Below the pieces are notes generated by a model. The model was not told where the DNA came from. It did not search any database and worked only from the letters and a program-made list of their open reading frames with translations. A stretch of 18,023 nucleotides of DNA from Anaerolineales bacterium (GTDB taxonomy: Bacteria; Chloroflexota; Anaerolineae; 4572-78; J111). The stretch spans positions 1-18,023 of the forward strand of contig JAAUSP010000090.1 of assembly GCA_012032575.1 (NCBI GenBank), written 5' to 3'. Shown piece after piece: positions 1-6,744 of this stretch. Every line of letters begins with the position of its first letter. Positions within the stretch are counted from its first letter, which is position 1. The translations under genes were made by a program, and so were the position numbers.

Positions 1-301
1 TTTCCAAACCGTCATCACCTTGGATGAGATAACCGAGGCTGGCGCGAATCTTCTACCCGATCCCTGGGCGCTGCTCGAAGCCGCCCGCCATTTAAAGCCA
101 ACGCCCGCTCGCAGCGCCTACATCGGGGCCAATCCCGCCGATGTCATCGCTGCCCGCGCCGCCAACCAAATTGTACCCTTCACCGCCATCGCTTGTCTGG
201 CCGGCGCGCCTGATAAAGAAGTTCTGCGGGCAGAGTTCGAGACGGTCAAAGCTCAGATCATTCTGGGCCATCCGAATAATCTGAAGGAGTTGGTGGAGTG
301 A
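1..301 (+). CDS. HAD-family hydrolase, C-terminal part (starts before window)
   Basis: The reading frame is open from base 2 to the TGA at 299-301, giving about 99 residues, so only the C-terminal part is present. The pattern KPTPARSAYIGANPADVIAARAAN fits HAD motif IV and the following helix: in this family a Gly-Asp-x-x-x-Asp stretch binds Mg2+, here written as GANPADV, so the usual first Asp is Asn. The end (LGHPNNLKELVE) resembles the tail of subfamily IA HADs seen next to histidine genes. HisB downstream is the dehydratase-only form, so a separate histidinol-phosphate phosphatase is needed, and this gene is a positional candidate for it. The assignment to HAD is fairly firm; the substrate is inference. 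The R-M island separates it from hisB. Confidence 0.65.
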   Translation, partial: FQTVITLDEITEAGANLLPDPWALLEAARHLKPTPARSAYIGANPADVIAARAANQIVPFTAIACLAGAPDKEVLRAEFETVKAQIILGHPNNLKELVE

Positions 302-333
302 AACCAGAATCATTGTCTGCCAACAAAACTTAC

Positions 334-391
334 TTTTCACGTCCAAAAACTTATGTTAAAATATTGATTACGTTTATGCGATAGATATGTT
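334..391 (+). promoter_or_regulatory. AT-rich promoter region of the antitoxin-like gene
   Basis: The 105-bp gap between the HAD gene and the small ORF at 407 is strikingly AT-rich. Two sigma70-like readings are possible: TTTTCA (334-339), a 17-bp spacer and TAAAAT (357-362); or TTGATT (364-369), a 16-bp spacer and TATGTT (386-391). The second would start transcription just before the ATG at 407. Neither is close to consensus, so the exact site is uncertain. Confidence 0.35.
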
Positions 392-406
392 AGATGTGGA
401 AAAATA

Positions 407-682
407 ATGTCTATGGAAGCAATTCGTTTGCAGCAAACTGTTCAAAAAAATGGCGAACTATACCTCACCAATTTACCTCTGGAAAAAGGTCAGCAAGTAG
501 AACTTCTTTTGTTATATAGCCCTACCAGGCCAAAACTTCTTCGTTTAACGGCCAGGCAGTTACTCAATTCCGAATTAATTGGCTTGTGGCAAAATCGTTC
601 TGACATCACCGACAGTGCGGCTTATGCTCGTCAACTTCGAGAACAAGCTCAACGAAGGCCGGATGTATATGACGATAGATGA
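407..682 (+). CDS. Small antitoxin-like protein (AbrB/VapB-type), no cognate toxin seen
   Basis: A 91-residue protein. Residues 4-37 (EAIRLQQTVQKNGELYLTNL and the following KGQQVELLLL) look like a short beta-rich swapped-hairpin DNA-binding fold, as in small antitoxins where 'elxLxxLPlxkGqxVEvill' is common. The second half (LLNSELIGLWQNRSDITDSAAYARQLREQAQRR) is helical and resembles the toxin-binding tail of VapB-like antitoxins from Chloroflexota and cyanobacteria. No PIN or other toxin follows: the methyltransferase start codons (663/669) lie within the last 20 bases of this gene, where a toxin gene would be expected. This suggests the R-M cassette replaced or displaced the toxin. There is no clear Shine-Dalgarno, only an A-rich leader (TGGAAAAATA). 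The family call is by pattern only. Confidence 0.5.
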   Translation: MSMEAIRLQQTVQKNGELYLTNLPLEKGQQVELLLLYSPTRPKLLRLTARQLLNSELIGLWQNRSDITDSAAYARQLREQAQRRPDVYDDR

Positions 683-1516
683 GATACGAAGGCTTTTAGG
701 TAAGCCCTACTACGAGACTTCAAACTGTTTGATATACAATCTTGATTGCTTAGAGGCAATGAGGAAAATCCAAAACCTCTTATTAATCTAACTGTAACAA
801 GTCCACCCTATAACATCGGAAAAGAATATGAGGAAGTTTTACCATTATCAGAATATCTTAGTTGGTGTGAAGAGTGGATTAATGAAGTTTACAGAATAAC
901 TCAAGCCGGGGGGTCTTTTTGGCTTAACCTTGGCTATATTTCAATTCCAACAAAAGCTAAAGCAATTCCTCTTCCATATTTACTATGGGACAAGATCCCA
1001 TTTTTTCTAATCCAAGAAATTGTGTGGAATTATGGGGCTGGGGTTGCAGGGAAAAAATTCTTTTCACCACGCAATGAAAAGTTTTTATGGTACGTCAAAA
1101 ACGAGAATGACTACACTTTTAATCTTGATATTGTTCGCGATCCAAATGTAAAGTATCCTAATCAAAAAAAGAATGGAAAAATCAAAGTTAATCGCTTAGG
1201 GAAAAACCCAACAGATGTTTGGGGTTTTCCAAAAGTGACTTCAGGGCAAAATCGCAGTTCTAAAGAGAGAACTCCTCACCCAGCTCAATTTCCCAAAGCG
1301 GTAATAGAGAGGATAATAGAGGCTTCTTCGAATATTGGCGAGGTTGTACTTGATCCTTTTATGGGTTCTGGAACAACAGCCGTAACAGCTTTAACTCTCG
1401 GTCGAGTTGTGTTGGGTTTTGATATTAATACTGATTATTGTCGAATAACAGCAAAGAGAATTGAAAATCACTTGAGGGAAACGGAATTGGCAAAATTACA
1501 AATGAGATTACTTTAA
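663..1516 (+). CDS. Type II DNA methyltransferase, beta class (probably N4-cytosine); frame broken once
   Basis: Site-specific DNA methyltransferase using S-adenosylmethionine. The catalytic motif TSPPYN (about residues 46-51) precedes the SAM-binding motif DPFMGSGTT (about 231-239), the order of the beta class. SPPY rather than DPPY is usual for N4-cytosine enzymes. The N-terminal 36 residues (YNLDCLEAMRKI) are read from ATG 663 or 669, and the rest (PKPLINLTVTSPPYN onward) is one frame away. Adding a base at 770, for example CCC for the CC seen there, restores one 284-residue protein. Read literally, the second frame could start at TTG 746, but that loses the conserved N-terminus. A weak SD (AAGG, 655-658) favours ATG 669. 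The 3' end overlaps the endonuclease gene tail-to-tail by 9 bp. Base composition is AT-rich compared with the his genes, a sign of transfer. Confidence 0.85.
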
Positions 1517-2116
1517 TGGAAGAGCGAGCAGCTTATTCCGCTCTACTTCTTGTGAGAGTCGGGATTGTTGCCCAGTAGCAGCAATTTGCCCAATCCAATC
1601 TTCATGGTCTAACCAACCAAATCTCATTGATGTAACAGACGGTCGCTTTGCTTCGACTGTTTTAGAGAATTTTTGAAAATTGATAGCCAGATAGTAGCCC
1701 GATTTACTCTTTTTGTCTATTATAGTTTCTTGAGCATAGCTTCTATTGCCATAAATGTTTCTCAAACTTGATGAAGTTTTTATCTCAATGGAATAAATCG
1801 GGTTAGGAATGTAAACCAAATCCTTCTCATCAGTTGTCTCCTCTCGCCTCCAAATGCCAGGATAACGATGAGTAAATTCCAAAGGTATAAGCTCGTGGAG
1901 AAAATAGCCTATCACCTGTGGGCGGGGAAATAGATCAATTCCAATTCTAAAAGGTTTGCTTCCTATATCAGACTCAAAAATATCGTTCCAAACCTGTAAA
2001 ACGACCTCATAAATCTCATTTGGATCAAGTGGGTGTCTCTCAATTAGCTCTCGTGTTTTAGAAGCCCAATCTTGGACTGATAATCCAGTATAGGGTGATG
2101 TGATTGATTGCTGCAT
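1508..2116 (-). CDS. Type II restriction endonuclease, ScaI-like
   Basis: A 202-residue protein. It cleaves unmodified DNA as the partner of the adjacent methyltransferase. The segment around KDLVYIPNPIYSIEIKTSSS (about 98-117) has the acidic-residue plus ExK arrangement (D99, E111-x-K113) of the PD-(D/E)xK nuclease fold. The flanking text (GNRSYAQ, KKSGYYLAINFQKF, GWLDHEDWIGQ) matches my recollection of the ScaI endonuclease family, whose founding member cuts AGTACT. Family placement is from memory and specificity is not shown here. The gene begins 4 bp after the controller gene; its SD (GAAGGA in transcript sense) lies within the controller's last codons, so the two are one C-R operon. It converges on the methyltransferase gene. 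Confidence 0.7.
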   Translation of the reverse strand: MQQSITSPYTGLSVQDWASKTRELIERHPLDPNEIYEVVLQVWNDIFESDIGSKPFRIGIDLFPRPQVIGYFLHELIPLEFTHRYPGIWRREETTDEKDLVYIPNPIYSIEIKTSSSLRNIYGNRSYAQETIIDKKSKSGYYLAINFQKFSKTVEAKRPSVTSMRFGWLDHEDWIGQIAATGQQSRLSQEVERNKLLALPLK

Positions 2117-2120
2117 ACTC

Positions 2121-2339
2121 TTACTCTATTCCTTCAACAAGTTCAGTTACAGGAACTTCCAAGACACGGGCTAAACGAATCAGATTAAGGAGGCTTATAT
2201 TGCGTTCTCCTCGCTCAACTCCCCCAATATAAGTGCGATGTAAATCGGCTAACTCCGCCAATTTTTCTTGTGATAGCCCTTTTGATAACCGAAGCTGCCT
2301 TATATTTTGACCGAGTTTGAGAAGTTCAGAATTAAACAT
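2121..2339 (-). CDS. R-M controller (C) protein, XRE-type HTH
   Basis: A 72-residue protein that is almost entirely one helix-turn-helix domain: LGQNIRQLRLSKGLSQEKLAEL, then LHRTYIGGVERGERNISL, then LIRLARVLEVPV. This is the typical size and pattern of C proteins, which bind as dimers to tandem C-boxes, activate the C-R operon and repress it at high concentration, so the methylase acts before the nuclease. It is first in the operon, 4 bp before the endonuclease start. No SD is visible before ATG 2339, and the candidate promoter lies almost on the start codon, consistent with the leaderless C transcripts known in several systems. The C-boxes just upstream support the call strongly. Confidence 0.9.
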   Translation of the reverse strand: MFNSELLKLGQNIRQLRLSKGLSQEKLAELADLHRTYIGGVERGERNISLLNLIRLARVLEVPVTELVEGIE

Positions 2340-2361
2340 AAGATAATTTTGTACGTAAGAT

Positions 2362-2388
2362 GACTATAAGTCTACACCTTATAAGTAT
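2362..2388 (-). promoter_or_regulatory. Tandem C-boxes controlling the C-R operon
   Basis: Read on the minus strand, the proximal box is GACTTATAGTC (plus 2362-2372), an exact match to the GACT-N3-AGTC C-box consensus. A second, poorer box with core ACTTATAAGG lies further from the gene (plus 2377-2388). The two TATA centres are 15 bp apart, as in the Esp1396I-type double operator I recall, and a GTGT-type step separates them. The proximal box starts 23 bp upstream of the C start codon. An AT-rich candidate -10 lies at about 2344-2353. This is the expected layout for autoregulation by a C dimer at each box. Confidence 0.85.
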
Positions 2389-2440
2389 CATTTCTTGAAG
2401 TGTTAATGAACTTACAACCTTGTATTAAGGAATTTAAATT

Positions 2441-3046
2441 TTGACACCCTCACCCCGTACCGCCACTGTCACCCGCAAAACGGGTGAAACCGATATCGAA
2501 ATCACGCTCAATCTCGACGGTTCCGGGCAGGCCGACATCGCCACCGGCGTCGGCTTTCTGGACCACATGCTGCACGCTCTGGCCCGGCACGCCCGCTTTG
2601 ACTTAAAAGTGCGGGCCAGCGGCGATCTGCACATTGACGAACACCACACCGTCGAAGATGTGGGTATTGTGCTGGGCCGGGCGCTGGCCGAAGCCCTGGG
2701 CGACCGCAAAGGCATTACCCGCATGGGCCACGCCATCGTGCCGATGGACGAAGCTCTGGCCCTGGTGGCCGTTGATTTCGGCGGGCGCGGCTACTTTGTC
2801 TTTGATGGCGCTTTCAGCACCGAACGCATCGGCCAGGTTGGCACCTCGCTGATCCCCCACTTTTTTGAAAGTCTGGCCCACGAAGGCCGGCTGAATCTGC
2901 ACGCCCGCTTACTGGCTGGCGCAGACGACCACCACCGGGCCGAAGCCCTGTTCAAAGCCCTGGCCCGCGCCTTCGATATGGCCGTCCGCCGGGACGAGCG
3001 GCTGGCCGGCCAATCACCCAGCACCAAAGGGACGCTTACTGCGTGA
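2441..3046 (+). CDS. hisB: Imidazoleglycerol-phosphate dehydratase
   Basis: Dehydrates imidazoleglycerol phosphate to imidazole-acetol phosphate, the sixth step of histidine synthesis; cytoplasmic Mn-dependent oligomer. Signatures are GVGFLDHM (37-44), DEHHTVED (66-73) and [12 protein letters not shown] (162-173), which carry the two metal-binding HHxxE-type clusters, plus the PSTKGTL C-terminus. At 201 residues this is the monofunctional form, with no phosphatase domain. I chose TTG 2441 because TAAGGA (2426-2431) is a fitting SD and the protein then starts at the usual point before the TRKTGET strand. It is the first his gene of the run and diverges from the C-R operon, sharing a roughly 100-bp AT-rich spacer, so its promoter may lie in or near the island end. 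Confidence 0.95.
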   Translation: MTPSPRTATVTRKTGETDIEITLNLDGSGQADIATGVGFLDHMLHALARHARFDLKVRASGDLHIDEHHTVEDVGIVLGRALAEALGDRKGITRMGHAIVPMDEALALVAVDFGGRGYFVFDGAFSTERIGQVGTSLIPHFFESLAHEGRLNLHARLLAGADDHHRAEALFKALARAFDMAVRRDERLAGQSPSTKGTLTA

Positions 3047-3054
3047 CCGTTTAT

Positions 3055-3097
3055 CCCCTCCCTTCCCTCCCCCTTTAGGGGAGGGTTAGGGAGGGGG
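3055..3097 (+). repeat. Pyrimidine/purine inverted repeat with G-quadruplex potential
   Basis: The gap between hisB and hisH is dominated by two near-complementary arms: C/T-rich at 3055-3073 and G/A-rich at 3078-3097, with a 4-base loop (TTTA). The right arm has four G-runs of at least three separated by 1, 3 and 1 bases. The left arm gives the same on the minus strand. It can therefore form either a very stable hairpin or a G4 on either strand. There is no T-run after it, so it is not a typical intrinsic terminator. Confidence 0.85.
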
Positions 3098-3130
3098 TCG
3101 GTCCCCAGTCATTACGGAAAGGATTTCTCA

Positions 3131-3769
3131 ATGACCAAACCCAACCTCGTCATTGTTGACTACGGCGTAGGCAACTTTAGAAATGTACAAAAAGCGTTTG
3201 AGGCCGTCGGCGCTGCGGCTGAGATTACCGACTCGGTTGAGCGGGTCGAGGAAGCGGACGTGGTGGTGCTGCCCGGCGTCGGCGCGTTTGGCGACGCTAT
3301 GCGCCATCTGCGCGAGCGTGGCCTCGATCAGCCCGTTCTGGCGGCGGCACAGGCCGGTAAGCCCGTGTTTGGTATCTGTGTCGGCTTGCAGCTCTTATTT
3401 GAGGAGAGCGAAGAGATGGGCCAGCACGAGGGCTTGGGTATCCTGCCCGGCAAAGTTGTCCGATTTCCCGACAGGCCGGGCCTGGCGGTGCCGCACATGG
3501 GCTGGAATCAAATCGAGCCGGCCCGCCCCCATCCGCTGCTCCGGCACATTAACTCCGGCGATTTTGCCTACTTTGCCCACTCCTACTACGCTGTCCCGGC
3601 TAACCCCACCGACATCATCGGCTGCACCGATTACGGTCAACCCTTCCCCACCGTGGTGGGCCGCGACAACATCTGCGCCATCCAGTTTCACCCCGAAAAG
3701 AGCCAGCAGGTGGGACTGCAAATATTGAGGAATTTTGTCGAGTGGACCGGAGGAGGCGGGGAGAAGTGA
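3131..3769 (+). CDS. hisH: Imidazole glycerol phosphate synthase, glutaminase subunit
   Basis: Class I glutamine amidotransferase that makes ammonia from glutamine and channels it to HisF. The catalytic triad is visible: Cys83 in GICVGLQLLF, and His187 and Glu189 in FHPEKS. The N-terminal NLVIVDYGVGNFRNV and LPGVGAFGDAM are standard for HisH, and length (212 aa) is normal. ATG 3131 has the SD AAAGGA (3117-3122) at good spacing. It lies downstream of the 3055-3097 hairpin. Its TGA (3767-3769) is at the edge of the next repeat block. Its partner HisF is two genes away, after hisA and the TrpF-like gene. Confidence 0.96.
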   Translation: MTKPNLVIVDYGVGNFRNVQKAFEAVGAAAEITDSVERVEEADVVVLPGVGAFGDAMRHLRERGLDQPVLAAAQAGKPVFGICVGLQLLFEESEEMGQHEGLGILPGKVVRFPDRPGLAVPHMGWNQIEPARPHPLLRHINSGDFAYFAHSYYAVPANPTDIIGCTDYGQPFPTVVGRDNICAIQFHPEKSQQVGLQILRNFVEWTGGGGEK

Positions 3770-3826
3770 CGCGAAGAGGCGAAAGATTCTTTTCTCCTCG
3801 CGTCCTCGCCTCCCGTATCATCGCCT
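3768..3826 (+). repeat. GAGGCGA/GACGCGA-word inverted repeat between hisH and hisA
   Basis: The left part (3768-3786) reads GACGCGAAGAGGCGAAAGA. The right part (about 3794-3815) is its approximate reverse complement built from TCGCGTCC and TCGCCTCC words, followed by another TCGCCTC (3821-3827). The loop is AT-rich. It begins inside the hisH stop codon. The arms pair imperfectly; they are built from the same 7-base word in opposite orientations. Confidence 0.6.
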
Positions 3827-3844
3827 CACGGAACAGGAGCAGCT

Positions 3845-4608
3845 ATGCAAATTTTTGCCGCAATTGATTTAAAGAACGGTCACTGTGTCCGGCTGACTCA
3901 GGGCGACCCTGACGCTGAGACAGTTTACGGCCACGACCCCGCCGCGATGGCCGAGCAGTGGGCCGAGTTCGGCGTGGATTGGCTGCACGTGGTCAACCTC
4001 GACGGCGCGTTTGGCGACCCCGAAAAGTCGGCCAAAAATGGTCGCGCGCTTCAGGCTATCCTGGATCGCGTGACCATTCCGGTGCAGTTTGGCGGCGGCT
4101 GCGCAGCCTCGAAGATATTGCCCGCGCCCTGGACCTGGGAGTCAGCCGGGTGGTGGTTGGTTCTATGGCCGCCGACCGGCCCCGCCAGATGCTCGACGTG
4201 CTGGGTCAATTTGGCCCGGAGCAGGTGGTGCTGGGGCTGGATGTCAAAGAAGGCAAGGTTGCCACTCACGGCTGGCGGCAACTGGCCGAAACGGACGCCC
4301 TGAAGCTGGTCCAGCTCATCCAAACCGCCGGTCTGACCCATGTGATTTACACCGACATTTCCCGCGACGGCATGCTGACCGGCATCAACCTGGAAGCAAC
4401 CGTCGCCCTGGCTCGCGCCGCCAATGCCGGCAACCCTGAGCGCAGCTTCAAAGTGATCGCTTCGGGCGGCGTCGCCACTATTGAGGATGTCAAACAGGTC
4501 AAAGCCGTCGAGAATGAAGGCGTCGAAGGGCTGATTATCGGCAAGGCCCTCTACACCGGCGCGGTGGATTTGGCCGAGGCTATCCGCGTGGCGCGGGGGG
4601 AAGGATGA
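3845..4608 (+). CDS. hisA: ProFAR isomerase; frame broken once
   Basis: Isomerises ProFAR to PRFAR, the substrate of HisHF; a single (beta/alpha)8 barrel. Asp8 in [13 protein letters not shown] is the first catalytic acid, and the Asp of GLDVKEGKV (about 133) the second. [12 protein letters not shown] (about 169-180) and the phosphate-binding IASGGV also fit. After VQFGGG the frame jumps at about 4099: GGCGGCGGCTG should read GGCGGCGGCCTG, giving [14 protein letters not shown]. With that one base the protein is 254 residues, the normal size. SD AGGAG (3835-3839) supports ATG 3845. Read literally, the first frame ends in nonsense at 4303. The 3' end runs into a GGAAGATT-type repeat. Confidence 0.93.
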
Positions 4609-4699
4609 AGGGAAGATTGGAAGGATGGAAGATTGGAAAAGAAAACTTGTCTTCGCCATTCACCATTCGCCCATTCGCCATTCGCCTATTCGCTGATTC
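4601..4699 (+). repeat. Two abutting short-word tandem repeats between hisA and the TrpF-like gene
   Basis: 4601-4640 is made of GGAAGATT/GGAAGGAT words. 4653-4699 is made of CGCCATT/CACCATT/CGCCTATT words of 7-8 bases. The first block overlaps the hisA stop codon. The CGCCATT words are the reverse-complement type of the GCGAATGG words seen at 14963-15029. No long self-complementary pairing is visible between the two blocks here. Confidence 0.7.
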
Positions 4700-4714
4700 T
4701 CTGGGAGGTTTAGT

Positions 4715-5394
4715 TTGATTGTCCAAATTTACGCCGCTACTTCGGTCGCGGACGCTTTAAAGATGGTCGAGTTGGGGGTGGACCAGGTCGGTTTTGTGGC
4801 CGGGGATTACGGCGAGGTGTTCGGTGAGTTGACCTTTACCCAGGCGCGGGCCATTACCGACGCCCTCAAAGGCCAGGCCACCTCGTCAGCCTTGACAATG
4901 AGCACCGATGTGGCTGAGATTGAGCGCATGGCCGAGGCCGTCCAGCCGGATATTATTCACATCTCCAGCGACACCGAGGCCGTAGGCGTCGAAGCAATGC
5001 GCGACCTGCGCCGCCGCCTACCCGAAACAATTGCCCTGATGAAAGCCATTCACGTCGGCGGGCCGGAGAGCATTGACACGGCCCTGGAATTTGCCGCCGT
5101 CGCTGAGATTTTGCTCCTCGATACCAAAGTGACCGGCATGCCCGGCGTCGGCGCGACCGGCGTGACCCACGATTGGAACATCAGCCGGGAAATTGTGGCT
5201 CAGGTCGGTCAGCAAGCCAGGGTTATTCTGGCCGGCGGCTGGTCCCGACCAATGTCGGCGCAGCCATAACCGCCGTGCAGCCCTGGGCCGTAGACAGCAA
5301 CACCGGCACCAACCTCCACGGGGACCCGGTGAAAAAAGACTGGGCGCGGGTAGCAGAGTTTGTACAGCAAGCCAAGATGAAACGTGAGGCGTGA
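4715..5394 (+). CDS. TrpF-like (phosphoribosylanthranilate isomerase family) barrel lacking the catalytic Cys; frame broken once
   Basis: A (beta/alpha)8 barrel related to TrpF. DQVGFV (about 23-28), the Asp of LLLDT (136), GVGATGVTHDW (144-154) and LAGGLVPTNV match TrpF phosphate-loop and acid positions. The usual N-terminal KICGIT, whose Cys is the general base in TrpF, reads VQIYAAT, with Tyr at that place. Normal TrpF activity is therefore doubtful. The frame changes near 5240: GGCGGCTGG should read GGCGGCCTGG, after which LVPTNVGAAI continues to VDSNTGTNLHGDPVKKD. The restored length is 226 aa. TTG 4715 has a strong SD (GGAGG, 4704-4708). It sits between hisA and hisF, both barrels acting on related ribulose phosphates, so a histidine- or tryptophan-linked or ligand-binding role is possible. 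No trp genes are in the window. Confidence 0.75.
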
Positions 5395-5435
5395 GGCAAA
5401 AGACGTAAAAAACGGAACACGCAACACGCAAGACG
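5383..5435 (+). repeat. 7-base word repeats CGTGAGG and AACACGC
   Basis: CGTGAGG occurs twice in tandem (5383-5389, 5390-5396) and AACACGC twice in tandem (5416-5422, 5423-5429). GCGTG in the first pair is complementary to CACGC in the second, so weak opposed pairing is possible. The TrpF-like stop TGA (5392-5394) is inside the second CGTGAGG unit. Confidence 0.65.
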
Positions 5436-5466
5436 AGACTCCAACAGATAAGGTAAGCTCAATATT

Positions 5467-6248
<782 letters not shown>

Positions 6249-6265
6249 AATTAAGAAAAATAGAA

Positions 6266-6607
6266 ATGTCATTTCGACCGAAGGGAGAAATCCCTATAGA
6301 CTTACAATTCAACGAAGCCGGTCTGCTCCCAGCTATTGTCCAGGATGCCACGACAGGGCAGGTTTTAATGCTGGCCTGGATGAATGAAGAAAGCTTGCGG
6401 CTGACCCTCGAACAGGGTGAAACCTGGTTCTGGAGTCGCAGCCGGGGCGAGTTGTGGCACAAGGGGGCCACCAGCGGCAACATCCAAAAAGTCCGCCAGA
6501 TTTTTTACGACTGCGACGGCGACACCCTGCTGATGCAGGTAGATGCCGCCGGACCGGCCTGTCACACCGGGGAGACAAGCTGTTTTTTCAGATCGTTAGA
6601 GCCTTAG
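6266..6607 (+). CDS. hisI: Phosphoribosyl-AMP cyclohydrolase
   Basis: Opens the purine ring of PR-AMP, the third step of histidine synthesis; a metal-dependent dimer. Metal ligands are visible: Asp82, Asp84 and Asp86 in YDCDGD, and Cys83, Cys99 and Cys106 in [20 protein letters not shown] (35-40) and [17 protein letters not shown] are also diagnostic. Length 113 aa, without a fused HisE, which is encoded separately after purA. The first ten residues ([10 protein letters not shown]) come from a dispersed-type repeat, not from the family, whose usual start matches [10 protein letters not shown]. No SD precedes ATG 6266. No better start codon was found between it and the conserved core, so the repeat seems to supply the start. 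Confidence 0.95.
   Translation: MSFRPKGEIPIDLQFNEAGLLPAIVQDATTGQVLMLAWMNEESLRLTLEQGETWFWSRSRGELWHKGATSGNIQKVRQIFYDCDGDTLLMQVDAAGPACHTGETSCFFRSLEP
6268..6294 (+). repeat. GTCATTTCGACC-type element forming the hisI 5' end
   Basis: A 27-base stretch beginning GTCATTTCGACC and ending GAGAAATCCC. The same text, translated as MSFRPKGEI, is familiar to me as a dispersed intergenic repeat in several bacterial genomes, often as one arm of an inverted pair (memory, not checked). Only one copy is visible in this window. It overlaps the start codon and first codons of hisI. Confidence 0.5.
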
Positions 6608-6654
6608 CAGTCGAGCCTTTATACATTTAGGAGTTACGCAGTTCAAAAATTTTC

Positions 6655-6722
6655 AACCACCGATTGCACAGATTTCACAAAATACTTCTCATCCTTCTGT
6701 GTAATCCGTGAAATCTGTGGTT
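6655..6722 (+). repeat. Inverted repeat of 9-base GATTnCAC units between hisI and purA
   Basis: The left arm (6655-6678) is AACCAC followed by two 9-base units, CGATTGCAC and AGATTTCAC. The right arm (6699-6722), reverse-complemented, is AACCAC followed by AGATTTCAC and GGATTACAC. Each arm therefore carries two tandem units, and the arms face each other across a 20-base AT-rich loop. It lies between the hisI stop and the purA SD (AGGAGA, 6729-6734). Confidence 0.85.
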
Positions 6723-6744
6723 AGTTTCAGGAGAGACAGATTCA

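Noticed and set aside
4715..5394. Ordinary trpF
   Set aside because: The catalytic Cys position is Tyr and there are no trp neighbours, so the symbol was withheld.
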